From Mycolicibacillus parakoreensis (lineage in GTDB: Bacteria; Actinomycetota; Actinomycetes; Mycobacteriales; Mycobacteriaceae): a DNA stretch of 64,000 nt. Positions within the stretch are counted from its first letter, which is position 1. The number at the start of each line of letters is the position of its first letter. Below the pieces are notes generated by a model. The model saw nothing but the letters and a program-made list of their open reading frames with translations. It was not told the DNA's origin and did not search any database. The translations under genes were made by a program, and so were the position numbers. Below are positions 9,445-18,253 of this stretch, in pieces. The stretch covers positions 2,542,001 through 2,606,000 of the forward strand of contig NZ_CP092365.1 of assembly GCF_022370835.2 (NCBI RefSeq), in the 5' to 3' direction.

Positions 9445-10823
9445 ACACACGGGAGGAGGTCGGCGAGGTCTTCGACGCCCTCGCCGCCGACGTGGACCGC
9501 GCACTCGAGTTGTCGTTCGATGTACTGACCACCTCCGAACGGCTCGGCCTGCTCGAGCGCATCGAGACCGTGTGCCGGCGACTGACCGCCCTCGAGAAGC
9601 CGCTGATCGGGGAGCTCACCCACGCCGACCCCAGCGAGCTCGACGGGAAACTTCCCTGGGCGCTGGCCGACCGGATGCGGATCACCCGCGCCGATGCCCG
9701 CCGCCGCATCGCCGAGACCGCCGACCTCGGCGAACGGCACACCCTCGACGGCCAACCGCTGGGCCCGGTGCTGCCCCACACCGCGGCCGCCGCCCGCGCC
9801 GGGGACATCAGCCGCGCCCACACCGCGATCATCCGGGATTTCTGGCATCACCTGCCCGACGATGTCCATCCCGATGCGGCCGCCGAGGCCGAGAAACACC
9901 TCGCCGAACTCGCCACCCAGTACCGGCCCGACGAATTGGCCAAACTCGCCGATCGGCTCGCCGACTGTCTCAACCCCGACGGGCTGTTCTCCGACGCCGA
10001 CCGCGCCCGCCGCCGCACCCTCAGGCTGGGCCGCCAGGACACCGACGGCATGAGCGCGTTGACCGGCACCCTCTCGCCCACGGCGCGGGCCACCCTCGAC
10101 GCGGTGCTGGCGCGCTGGGCCGCGCCGGGCATGTGCAACCCCGACGACGAGACGCCCTGCCTGGACGGCACCCCCGGCCAGCAGGCCATCGACGGCGACA
10201 CCCGCACCGCCGGCCAACGCAACCACGACGCGCTGGAGGCACTGGGGCGCGCCATGCTCGCCTCCGGGCGACTCGGGCAGCACAACGGGTTGCCGGCCTC
10301 CATCGTCGTGTCCACCACGCTGGCGGAGTTGGAGGCCGGGCCGCGCACCGCGCACAACGGTGGCGCCAAGGCCCACACCGCGGGCGGCACCTGGCTGCCG
10401 ATGAGCGATGTCCTCAAACTGGCCGCCGACGCCCACCACTACCTGGCGATCTTCGAGGGCGCCAAACCGCTGGCGCTCTATCACGCCAAACGTCTGGCCA
10501 ATGCCGCTCAGCGGCTGCTGCTCTACGCCACCGAACGCGGCTGTTCACACCCGAACTGTGCGGTGCCGGCCAACCTCACCGAGGTGCACCACGTCACCCC
10601 CTACGCCCAGCGCCCGCGCACCCATGCCGACGAACTCACCCTGCGCTGCGGGCCGCACCACCGGATCCTCGACGACGGCTGGGTCACCCGCAAGAACCGG
10701 GCCGGTGAGACCGAGACCATTCCGCCCGCGCACCTCGACCGCGGCCAGCCGCGGGTCAACCGGTATCACCATCCGGAGAAACTGCTGCACGAGACCGGCG
10801 GCGGGGACGACGACGATCCCTGA
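9435..10823 (+). CDS. 13E12 repeat family protein (DUF222 with C-terminal HNH nuclease)
   Basis: 462-residue member of the 13E12/REP13E12 family: an N-terminal DUF222 region of about 330 residues and a C-terminal HNH endonuclease domain (CSHPNCAVPANLTEVHHVTPY, then LRCGPHHRILDDGWV) with zinc-type cysteines and histidines intact. Cellular role unknown; the family is linked to DNA damage response and, in M. tuberculosis, to prophage integration sites. The ATG at 9435 is preferred over an upstream in-frame ATG (9366) because the -10 box and LexA box abut it and family members start Met-x-Ser-x-x-Arg-Glu-Glu. The terminal codons recur in degraded form at 11212-11270. Confidence 0.9.
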   Translation: MYSNTREEVGEVFDALAADVDRALELSFDVLTTSERLGLLERIETVCRRLTALEKPLIGELTHADPSELDGKLPWALADRMRITRADARRRIAETADLGERHTLDGQPLGPVLPHTAAAARAGDISRAHTAIIRDFWHHLPDDVHPDAAAEAEKHLAELATQYRPDELAKLADRLADCLNPDGLFSDADRARRRTLRLGRQDTDGMSALTGTLSPTARATLDAVLARWAAPGMCNPDDETPCLDGTPGQQAIDGDTRTAGQRNHDALEALGRAMLASGRLGQHNGLPASIVVSTTLAELEAGPRTAHNGGAKAHTAGGTWLPMSDVLKLAADAHHYLAIFEGAKPLALYHAKRLANAAQRLLLYATERGCSHPNCAVPANLTEVHHVTPYAQRPRTHADELTLRCGPHHRILDDGWVTRKNRAGETETIPPAHLDRGQPRVNRYHHPEKLLHETGGGDDDDP

Positions 10824-10886
10824 CACGGCGGCTGAATAGCCGATAATCTCAATGCACCAGGGTGCCCAAGGTGAGGGGCGTGACAG

Positions 10887-11162
10887 GTGCGTCGGAGAAA
10901 GTTGGGCGGTGCCGCGAGCATCGCTGTCGTTGCGGCACTGATCCCCCTTCCGGTCACCGCTGTGGCCACCTCCCCCTACGCCGGATCCGGCTTCGGTGGC
11001 GCGAGCATCGCTGCGGCCGACGACCCCACGCCCGATTGCGGAGCCGCCCCAGGGAGTGCACCTTGTACGTCGCCGCCACCGGCCGAGGCGCCTGCGCCGC
11101 CGCAACCGCCACCGCCGGCACCGCGACGTCGGTGCGGTTTTCCGTTTCGCCATTGGTGCTGA
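10887..11162 (+). CDS. Small secreted proline-rich protein, hypothetical
   Basis: 91 residues with a GTG start at 10887. A basic start MRRRKLGG is followed by a hydrophobic segment AASIAVVAALIPLPVTAVA, a plausible Sec signal peptide. The mature part is rich in proline and alanine (EAPAPPQPPPPAP) and holds four cysteines, two near the middle and two at the end (RRRCGFPFRHWC). No family recognised. It sits between the 13E12 gene and a fragment of a second 13E12 copy, so it may be carried with that repeat or be a chance ORF. Confidence 0.45.
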   Translation: MRRRKLGGAASIAVVAALIPLPVTAVATSPYAGSGFGGASIAAADDPTPDCGAAPGSAPCTSPPPAEAPAPPQPPPPAPRRRCGFPFRHWC

Positions 11163-11176
11163 GATTTCCCGAACCG

Positions 11177-11192
11177 TCACCGTGAACGGTGA
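11177..11192. repeat. Short perfect inverted repeat after the small ORF
   Basis: TCACCGT and ACGGTGA form 7-bp arms around a 2-base loop, 15 bp after the stop of the small secreted ORF. There is no T-run, so it is at most a weak intrinsic terminator or a protein site. Confidence 0.3.
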
Positions 11193-11211
11193 TTCAGCGG
11201 TGCACGGCCGG

Positions 11212-11270
11212 CCGCGGGTCAACCGCTGTCACGATCCGGAGAAACTGCTTCACGAGACTGGTGGCGGCAC
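11212..11270 (+). pseudogene. Remnant of a second 13E12 gene 3' end
   Basis: About 59 bp align with bases 10750-10808 near the end of the intact 13E12 gene with only a handful of mismatches; the translation reads VNRCHDPEKLLHETGGG against VNRYHHPEKLLHETGGG in the intact gene. No other part of the gene is recognisable here, so this is a truncated copy left by duplication or by recombination between 13E12 repeats. Confidence 0.7.
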
Positions 11271-11314
11271 CCAGGTCGGCGGTGACCCGTCGTGGCATCG
11301 CGTCGTGGAGTCGT

Positions 11315-12052
11315 CTACCGGATGCGGGCACGATCGGCCGCGTTCTGCCGGGCGGCCGCCACCACCGCGGCGAACAGGCGCAGATCGTCGAGGTTCTCCT
11401 CGGGGTGCCACTGGACCGCCAGCACGAACGGCGCGCCGGGCAGCTCCACCGCCTCGATCACCCCATCGTCGCCGCGGGCGGCGACCACCAACCCCGCACC
11501 GAGTTCGGCGATGGCCTGGTGGTGGTAGCACGGCACCTGTGTCGTCGGCCCGAGCAGCGCCGCGGTCCGGGTCCCGGGCACGGTGTGCGCGGTGCGGGTG
11601 GTGAACACCGCGGCGCCGACCTGATGCCCGTCGTGGCCGACCACCTCGGGCAGGTGCTGATGCAAGGTCCCGCCCAGCGCGACGTTGAGCACCTGGGCGC
11701 CGCGACAGATCCCCAGCACCGGCAGGCCGCGGCGCAGCGCCGCGGCCAGCAGCGCGAACTCCCAGTCGTCCCGGTCGGCGCCGGGGTCCTCGGTGGCCGG
11801 ATGCGGGGCTTGGCGGTAGCGGCCGGGGTCCAGATCCCGGCCCCCGGTGATCACCAGGGCGTCGAGCCGGTCGACCACGGTCTCGGCCGCCCCGGCGGCC
11901 AGCGGCGCCAACAGCACCGGGATGCCGCCGGCGGCGGTGACGCCGGCGAGGTAGCTGGCGGGCAGGAAACTGGCGGGCACATCCCAGATGCCGCACTGGG
12001 AGCGCTCCAGGTAGGTGGTCACCCCCAGAATCGGGTTCTGCTCGCCCACCAC
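11315..12052 (-). CDS. Class I glutamine amidotransferase-like peptidase C26 (gamma-glutamyl-GABA hydrolase type)
   Basis: 245 residues. Catalytic nucleophile C116 in LGICRGAQVLNV and the His-Glu pair in QWHPEE give a complete Cys-His-Glu triad; GGRDLDPGRY near residue 80 is typical of PuuD-type gamma-glutamyl hydrolases. In M. tuberculosis the matching gene (Rv2859c) sits beside a glutamine synthetase homologue, glnA4, suggesting polyamine or gamma-glutamyl amine breakdown; that neighbour is missing here. It is the last backbone gene before the inserted region. Confidence 0.88.
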   Translation of the reverse strand: MVGEQNPILGVTTYLERSQCGIWDVPASFLPASYLAGVTAAGGIPVLLAPLAAGAAETVVDRLDALVITGGRDLDPGRYRQAPHPATEDPGADRDDWEFALLAAALRRGLPVLGICRGAQVLNVALGGTLHQHLPEVVGHDGHQVGAAVFTTRTAHTVPGTRTAALLGPTTQVPCYHHQAIAELGAGLVVAARGDDGVIEAVELPGAPFVLAVQWHPEENLDDLRLFAAVVAAARQNAADRARIR

Positions 12053-12112
12053 CGCACCCCTCTCATCGGCACATCCGTTGGGTGGTCTGGCGCAGCCCGG
12101 GCGCGTGCCGCG

Positions 12113-15100
12113 CTATCCGAGCAGTTCGCGCACGTCCGCTGCGGTGAGTGCCGAACTGAACAGATCACCGTCGTCCATGACGGCGCGGAACAGCTCCCGT
12201 TTGCGCTCCTGGAGAGCGACCACCTTCTCTTCGATGGTGCCCGTCGACACCAGACGATAGACCGAGACCGGCCGGGTCTGGCCGATTCGGTGCGTCCGGT
12301 CGACGGCCTGGGCCTCCGCGGCGGGACTCCACCACGGGTCACACAGGAAGCAGTAGTCGGCCTCGGTCAGGTTGAGCCCGAACCCGCCGGCTTTGAGGCT
12401 GATCAGAAACACCCCGGAATCGCCGGCCCGGAAGGCCTCCAGCGCCGCCGCACGGCCGCGGGCGTTCACCGCACCGTCGAGGTAGCAGTACCGCACCCCG
12501 GCGGCGTCCAACCGTGAGCGCAGCAGCCCGAGGAACCCGGTGAACTGACTGAACACCAGCGCCTTGTGCCCCTCGGCCACCAGTTGAGGCAACTGGTCGA
12601 CGAGAAAATCGACCTTCGCCGAGCCGACGTTCATATCGGTCTGGTCGACCAGGCCCGGGTGCAGGCTCAGCTGCCGCAGCACGGTCAGCGACCGAAAGAT
12701 CTGAAACCGGTTCTTCTCCCAGTCCCCCAGCAGGCCCAGCACCTTCTGCCGCTCCCGGGCCAGCCGCGTGTCGTAGATCTTTCGATGCGCGGTTCCCAGC
12801 TGCACGCCGACAACCTGTTCGTGTTTCGACGGTAGCTCGGCGACGACCTGGGTTTTGGTCCGCCGCAGCATCACGGGTTTGATCCGGCGACGCAGCACCG
12901 GCAACCGCTCCCGGTGGGTGCCCGATTCGATGGGTTTGCGGAAATAATCGGCGAAGGCCGTCGGGGACGGGAAGAGCCCCGGCACGGTGATCGACAGCAG
13001 CGCCCACAGTTCCATCAGATTGTTCTCCATCGGGGTGCCGGTGATGGCGATCTTGAAGGCGGTGCTGAGCCGGCGAACGGCCTGGTGGGTCTTGCTGTTG
13101 TGGTTCTTGACGAATTGGGCTTCGTCGAGAATCATCCCCGCCCACTCGATGTCGTCGTAGGCGTCAAAGTCGAGCCGCACCAACGCATACGAGGTCACCA
13201 CGATGTCGGCCGCAGCGGCGATGTCGGCGAGCCGACAGCCTGACCGCGCGTCGGTCGCGGTGACCGCGGCGACCCTCAGGTCGGGGGTGAACTTCGCGGC
13301 TTCCGCCACCCAGTTCGACACCACGCTGGTCGGTGCGACCACCAGGAATCGTCCCGCGCCGGTCGCCACGGCGCGAGCGATCAACGCCAGCGTCTGCACG
13401 GTCTTACCCAGCCCCATGTCGTCGGCGAGCACGCCACCGAGTGCGTTGTCCCAGAGAAACGCCAGCCAGTCCAAGCCGTCACGCTGGTAATCACGCAAGG
13501 TGGCCCGCAGACCGGGCGGGTTCTCCACCGGGGCCGGTGGCCGTGCGGTGGCCAGCCGGGCCAGGTTCCGCCGCCAGCGGGCCACTTGCGTGTCGACGAC
13601 CCCCACGTCGAGGAGCTCCTCCCACAGGGTGACGTTCAGCGACCGGTCGTGGACGCGTCCGCTGTCGATCTCGCCGAGTGCGCGGGCCTCGTCGAGGAGG
13701 TCACGCAAACGATTCAATTCGGTGGTGTCGAGCCGGAAATAAACGCCGTTGGGAAGCAGCATGTGCGTTGCTCCCGCGGCGATCTCCGCGATCACCTCGG
13801 ACAGGGCGACGCTGGTGCCGTCGACGTTGACGGTGATGTCGAGGTCGAACCAGTCGTTGTGCACGATCTCGACGGCCCCGAACTGCACGTAGGGCTCGGA
13901 GTGCGCGGCCCGCAGATCGGGAGGCTGCCCGTCGACCTCCACGATCAGCCGATCGTTGTGGGCCACCTGCGGGAGGATCTCGGTGCGCAACACGGCGAGC
14001 TCCAGCGCGGTGAGCTCGACGGTGGACCCCACGGTGGCGATCGACGCCGCCTCGGCCAGGCCACCCAGCACCGAACGCACCTGCTGCCAGATGTCGAATT
14101 CGGCGCTCGGATCGCGGTACGGCGTCACCCCGGCAGCGGACTCGGGGGCGAAATCATGGTTTTTGCCGTTGACGTGATAGCGGGTGCTCCAGGATGCGCG
14201 ACCGCCCCGGTCGGTCACCGCGAGGGTCAGTACCGTGAACGGCCCCTCGATCGTCGGCGGGGTGAACACCGCGTCGTCGGCGTCCACCGTCAGCGCGGAG
14301 CTGAGCCGCGGCAGCACCTCGACGGTGAACTCCTCGACACTGTCGGCGGGGATGCGGATCGGCTCGTCACGGCCGATGAGGCCGAGCAAGGCCGGGGCGG
14401 GAACCGGGTCGAAGGCGCCGAGGCGCAGCACCCCGTCGACCACCTGGTACATCCCGTGTGGGGCCCGCCGCCCGATCAATCCCATCTGGCCGGGATCGCA
14501 GCGCTGCCCGTCGACCAACAGGGCCGCCGACATCGTCGCCCCGCCCATGCCGTCGGCCACCAGCTCGAGGCTGAGCTGGGCGTTTTTGACGAACTCGACG
14601 GCCCGCAGGCCACTGGAACTGTCGGGGACCATCGCGATGCCGGCGTCGTCGGCGTCCTTCAGACCCGACCACAGCGCCGAGGAGGCCCCGCTGGTCATCA
14701 GGTAGTCGCCGACCATGGTCGACCCCGGGCGATCCAGTTCGGCGGCCAGCGAGCGGAGGGCGCGCAACTGGCGCCGGCTGAACGCGCCGGGCGCACGTTG
14801 ATAACGCAGGTCCCGCCAGGTCACCCCGCGCTTGATCCAGGTGCCACGCTGGCCGACGGTCAGTGGCCGCAACGCCAGCGCGGTGGTGAGTCTGTGGCCG
14901 GCCGGCACCAGGGAGAACTCCAGTCCGATGGGGGCGCCACCGCCGCCGGCGTCCGGTGCGGTGAGTTCGTCGAGCAGCTCGGTGACCACCGACCGCCACC
15001 GGTCGGGCGGAACGGACCGGGCGGATGCGGGCGCCTCGCAGACGGCCAGCAGCAACGCGACGGCATGTTTGCAAAACGTGCCGACCGGGCAGGAGCAGCG

Positions 15101-15325
15101 TGCCGAGGCGAGGTAGAGGTCGCCGCGGATCTCCTCGAAGCCGACCTGGACCTGGTAGACGCGGACGCCGGACCCTCGGCACAGTCCGCTGAGCACCGTG
15201 CCGTCGGGGCTGACGGTCACGCGGTGGACCCGGCCGCCCTGGGCATAGCTGATTCCGCGCGCGATCGTGGACTCGGTGAACAGGCCGCTGAGATCAGCCG
15301 GGTCGAGGACGAAACGCGCTGGCAT
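12113..15325 (-). CDS. SNF2-family helicase with SWIM zinc finger (HelZ-like)
   Basis: 1,070-residue DNA-dependent ATPase of the Swi2/Snf2 superfamily. The N-terminus has a SWIM zinc finger, ARCSCPVGTFCKHAVALLL (about residues 73-92). The ATPase core begins near residue 620 with Walker A DDMGLGKTVQTLAL, motif II DEAQ, motif III ITGTPMENN, and the C-terminal lobe ends with DRTHRIGQTRPVSVYRLV. Length and layout match bacterial SNF2 proteins such as mycobacterial HelZ. Role probably DNA or RNA-polymerase remodelling; not proven. Not part of the PKS pathway by sequence, but marks the left border of the non-syntenic segment. Confidence 0.88.
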   Translation of the reverse strand: MPARFVLDPADLSGLFTESTIARGISYAQGGRVHRVTVSPDGTVLSGLCRGSGVRVYQVQVGFEEIRGDLYLASARCSCPVGTFCKHAVALLLAVCEAPASARSVPPDRWRSVVTELLDELTAPDAGGGGAPIGLEFSLVPAGHRLTTALALRPLTVGQRGTWIKRGVTWRDLRYQRAPGAFSRRQLRALRSLAAELDRPGSTMVGDYLMTSGASSALWSGLKDADDAGIAMVPDSSSGLRAVEFVKNAQLSLELVADGMGGATMSAALLVDGQRCDPGQMGLIGRRAPHGMYQVVDGVLRLGAFDPVPAPALLGLIGRDEPIRIPADSVEEFTVEVLPRLSSALTVDADDAVFTPPTIEGPFTVLTLAVTDRGGRASWSTRYHVNGKNHDFAPESAAGVTPYRDPSAEFDIWQQVRSVLGGLAEAASIATVGSTVELTALELAVLRTEILPQVAHNDRLIVEVDGQPPDLRAAHSEPYVQFGAVEIVHNDWFDLDITVNVDGTSVALSEVIAEIAAGATHMLLPNGVYFRLDTTELNRLRDLLDEARALGEIDSGRVHDRSLNVTLWEELLDVGVVDTQVARWRRNLARLATARPPAPVENPPGLRATLRDYQRDGLDWLAFLWDNALGGVLADDMGLGKTVQTLALIARAVATGAGRFLVVAPTSVVSNWVAEAAKFTPDLRVAAVTATDARSGCRLADIAAAADIVVTSYALVRLDFDAYDDIEWAGMILDEAQFVKNHNSKTHQAVRRLSTAFKIAITGTPMENNLMELWALLSITVPGLFPSPTAFADYFRKPIESGTHRERLPVLRRRIKPVMLRRTKTQVVAELPSKHEQVVGVQLGTAHRKIYDTRLARERQKVLGLLGDWEKNRFQIFRSLTVLRQLSLHPGLVDQTDMNVGSAKVDFLVDQLPQLVAEGHKALVFSQFTGFLGLLRSRLDAAGVRYCYLDGAVNARGRAAALEAFRAGDSGVFLISLKAGGFGLNLTEADYCFLCDPWWSPAAEAQAVDRTHRIGQTRPVSVYRLVSTGTIEEKVVALQERKRELFRAVMDDGDLFSSALTAADVRELLG

Positions 15326-15446
15326 GTGCGAAGGGTAGCCAGCGGGACCGACACCGCCGCCGCAGCCGAGCCCGACCGCGGGGAGAAGTCAAAACCCTGC
15401 AATCACAACGGAAACACCGGTTTCAACAGCCTCAGGTTTCACCCGC

Positions 15447-16013
15447 TCACCAGGTGCTGCTCCGCAGCACGATCTCCCCGGCGAGCTGGGCGGTGGTCTC
15501 CGCCGCACTGCGCCGCCCGGAGAGTTCCACCACCCGCAGGTCCCCGTAGACGTACTGCTGGCTGGCCTGCGCCACCTTCAGCGCGGTCGGGTTGCTGGTC
15601 AGCACGGTGGTGTTGATCTCGACCGGCGGGCAGTGGTCGTCGCGGACGACGCCGTTGTGGTCGGGGACACGCGGATGGCCCCGGTCGATGGCGACCAGCC
15701 CGGTGAACCGGTCCAGCCGGGTCGCGGCCAGCTCCCAGGCCAGCTCGCCGCCGCCCATCCGGTCGCCGACCACCACTCCCCACTGGATGTCGAGGGCGTC
15801 CATGATCCCGACCACCGACTTGGCGCCGAGACGCTCGTCGGGACCGATGACGACGGTGCGCAGATGTGCGGTGTGCAGCCGCTGGCAGATGGCGTCGTAG
15901 GAGGCGGTGGTGCGCTGGGCGGCGCTGAGCACGACCACGACCGGACTCCCCTGCGGTCCGGCTACCTCCACCGGTATGGGGAACCCGTCGACGGTCGTCA
16001 TCGGCGATGGCAT
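15447..16013 (-). CDS. Alpha/beta-hydrolase-fold protein lacking the nucleophile serine
   Basis: 188 residues, small for the fold. The region that should carry the nucleophile elbow (Gly-x-Ser-x-Gly) reads VVGDRMGGGELAWELA, with arginine in place of serine. The strands before it (VVVVLSAAQRTT, TVVIGPDER) follow the fold. Without the serine it is unlikely to be a classical esterase; it may be a pseudoenzyme or binding protein. Lies 54 bp downstream of the nitroreductase on the same strand. Confidence 0.65.
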   Translation of the reverse strand: MPSPMTTVDGFPIPVEVAGPQGSPVVVVLSAAQRTTASYDAICQRLHTAHLRTVVIGPDERLGAKSVVGIMDALDIQWGVVVGDRMGGGELAWELAATRLDRFTGLVAIDRGHPRVPDHNGVVRDDHCPPVEINTTVLTSNPTALKVAQASQQYVYGDLRVVELSGRRSAAETTAQLAGEIVLRSSTW

Positions 16014-16067
16014 TTCCGCAGGCTACCGGCGCGCAGACGGTTGCGGAGCGTTTTCGTCGGGCTGGTC

Positions 16068-16829
16068 TCACCGGCCGGTCGGCGACGACAACCAGACCCG
16101 GTTGCCGTAGCCGTCGAGGTGGACGACCTCGCCGACCGGGCGGCGTGTGGTCGGCCCGTAACGTCCGCGCGGCCAGCCCAGCGGCACCATGCAGAGCGGG
16201 GTCACCGCGTGCGGCAGGCCCAGGATGCGCCGCGCCGAGGCCACACTCCACAGCGGCAGCGTGATCAGCGACGCCCCCAGGCCCATCGCACGGGCGGCCA
16301 AAAGCAGGTTCTGCACGCTCGGGTAGATCGAGCCGAAGTAGCCGGACCGCGCCGCATGCGGCAGCGGCACACCGGGCAGTTTGCCGTCACGGACCCCCAA
16401 CCGCAGGCAGGCCACCACCAGCACCGGGATCTCGGTGAAGTGGTCGACCTGCCACTGGACCGCCCGTGCGGTCTTGGCCATCGACTCGTCGCGCGCGGCC
16501 TGCCGGCGGATGACCGCACGGTAGTAGGGCCACCAGGCCTGCCGGTAGCGGCGGGCGAACCGTTCCTTGATGCGGCGGTCCTTGACGACGATGAACTCCC
16601 AGTTCTGGCCGTTGGCGCCGGTGGGGGCGCGCAGCGCCAACTCGAGGCATTTGAGCACCACGGCGTCGTCGACCGGGTCGGGACGCACCCGGCGCACGGC
16701 GCGCTGGGTCATCATCGCCTCCAGCATCGGCATGTCCAGCCGGGCCAGCACGTCGCCGGTGGGCGGCTGGGCATCGGGTCCATCGGGTCCGGGGTTCTCC
16801 GCGGGAAGGTCCATGGCGTGTCCGTTCAT
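16068..16829 (-). CDS. Nitroreductase-family FMN oxidoreductase
   Basis: 253 residues of the FMN-dependent nitroreductase fold. Early motif [15 protein letters not shown] and [15 protein letters not shown] form the FMN phosphate site; the C-terminal [16 protein letters not shown] is typical of the family. Mycobacterial members include deazaflavin-like and Acg-type proteins, so the true electron donor is unclear. The ATG overlaps the ketoreductase stop codon (ATGA), so the two are translationally coupled and probably act on a shared lipid pathway. Confidence 0.85.
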   Translation of the reverse strand: MNGHAMDLPAENPGPDGPDAQPPTGDVLARLDMPMLEAMMTQRAVRRVRPDPVDDAVVLKCLELALRAPTGANGQNWEFIVVKDRRIKERFARRYRQAWWPYYRAVIRRQAARDESMAKTARAVQWQVDHFTEIPVLVVACLRLGVRDGKLPGVPLPHAARSGYFGSIYPSVQNLLLAARAMGLGASLITLPLWSVASARRILGLPHAVTPLCMVPLGWPRGRYGPTTRRPVGEVVHLDGYGNRVWLSSPTGR

Positions 16830-17974
16830 AGTTTTCTCAGTCCGCGCAGCACGCTCAGGAAGGGCCCGGTGGCGGCGGCTCCCTTGCGCAGCCGGGGGTT
16901 GAGCGTGGAGCCGTTGATCACCAGCAGGTGACGCAGCCCGTGGTCACGCCAGGTGGCGACCTGGTCGAGGACCTCGGCCGGGGTGCCGTTGAAGGTGATC
17001 TCGCGCATCAGCGATGCCGGCACCCGCGCGGTGTAGTCCAGCACGGTCTGTTCGTCGAGGAGTTGGGGCACCAGGTCATGCACCCCCGCGAAATCGTCGC
17101 CGAGCGGATGGGTCACGCCGTGGCGCTCCCAGGCCTCGGCCGGTGCCGACAGCGCCGAGGTCTTCATCAGCACCGAGTCGAGGGCTTCATCGACGTCGGC
17201 GCGACCGCGTCCGGTGACCACCGCGCGCACCGCCGCCGGGGTGATCGCCTGCGGGTCGCGGCCGGCGTCGCTGGCGGCGCTGCGCACCGTGTCCAGCGCC
17301 GCGCCGTACTCGTCGGGGCGCACCAGCACGAACGGCAGCCAGCCGTCGCCGTGGCGGCCGGTGATGCCGAGCATGCGCGGGCCGTGCGCGGCCACCCAGA
17401 TCGGCGGGCGGGTACCGCGGTGGCCCGGAAGGGCAAAGATGGCGTCACGCAACGGAAAATAGGGGGAATCACGGGAGACCAGGCGCCCACCGGAGTCCCA
17501 CAGGGTCCGGATGGTGGCGATCGCCTCCTCCAGACGCGACACCGGTGTACTCCAGTCCACCCCGTAGGGCTCGGTGCCTTCCCGCTCGCCGACGCCGACC
17601 CCGAGGATGGTGCGGCCCCCGGTCAGCAGGTGCAGGGTGGCCGCGGCCTGGGCGGTGATGGCCGGGTGGCGGCGTACCGCATCGGTGACCGCCACCCCCA
17701 GGCGCAGCCGTCGCGGCCGGCGCCGGGCGGCGAGGTGTCCGAGCATGGTCCACGGCTCCAGGATGGCGTCCACGTCGGGCACCAGGCGGGCGCCGATCCC
17801 CAGATGCTGTGGGGTCGCGATCGCACGCGGAACCAGCGAGTTGAGGTGATCGCCCACCCAGAACGAGTCGGCCCCGCTCACCGCCGCACTCAGGTAGTTC
17901 GCCCGGGGCAGCGCGGCCGGTGACGGCCGCGCGTTGACCAGGCCGTCGACCAGTCCGAAACGAAATCCACCCAT
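16826..17974 (-). CDS. F420-dependent ketoreductase, phthiodiolone ketoreductase (Rv2951c) type
   Basis: 382-residue luciferase-like monooxygenase-family protein. From the chosen start it reads [17 protein letters not shown] and continues with [37 protein letters not shown] and [11 protein letters not shown]. These blocks, the length (Rv2951c about 381) and the C-terminal VLRGLRKL closely match my recollection of the PDIM phthiodiolone/phenolphthiodiolone ketoreductase, which uses F420H2 to reduce the lipid ketone. The start at 17974 is preferred to an upstream in-frame one because GGGGGGAG lies 7 bp before it and the homologue starts there. It sits about 7 kb from the PapA5-like gene, making a keto-lipid product from the PKS cluster likely. 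Confidence 0.85.
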   Translation of the reverse strand: MGGFRFGLVDGLVNARPSPAALPRANYLSAAVSGADSFWVGDHLNSLVPRAIATPQHLGIGARLVPDVDAILEPWTMLGHLAARRRPRRLRLGVAVTDAVRRHPAITAQAAATLHLLTGGRTILGVGVGEREGTEPYGVDWSTPVSRLEEAIATIRTLWDSGGRLVSRDSPYFPLRDAIFALPGHRGTRPPIWVAAHGPRMLGITGRHGDGWLPFVLVRPDEYGAALDTVRSAASDAGRDPQAITPAAVRAVVTGRGRADVDEALDSVLMKTSALSAPAEAWERHGVTHPLGDDFAGVHDLVPQLLDEQTVLDYTARVPASLMREITFNGTPAEVLDQVATWRDHGLRHLLVINGSTLNPRLRKGAAATGPFLSVLRGLRKL

Positions 17975-18253
17975 GCTCAGCTCCCCCCTGCATCCCGTGC
18001 CGTCAACGCCGCGGCGTCCCCATTGACAGCGCACACCCAGATTCGGGTTGCGTTGATTCTACCGGGAAATCATCGTCGACCCCGCCGATCCGATTGCGCT
18101 ACCTGCGCTTTACCAGCGTCGGCACGAAACATCCCTTGGCGCAGAACCGAAATTGACGCCTGTGACTGTGTGTGCCCCCATAGACGTCACAGGTTCTTTA
18201 GGGGTACGTTCAGGCGGTCACTGATCTGATGCCTAGGGGGGCAGGGGGACGTC
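17975..18253. other. Divergent intergenic region, ketoreductase / secreted protein
   Basis: 279 bp between two divergent genes. GGGGGAC lies directly before the ATG at 18254 and is a usable ribosome site. TACGTT near 18206 could be a -10 for the rightward gene, with no good -35. No RNA gene or further ORF seen. Confidence 0.3.

Noticed and set aside
13586..15616. Plus-strand open frame of 676 codons
   Set aside because: Antisense to the SNF2 helicase, which has all helicase motifs; no domain in the shadow.
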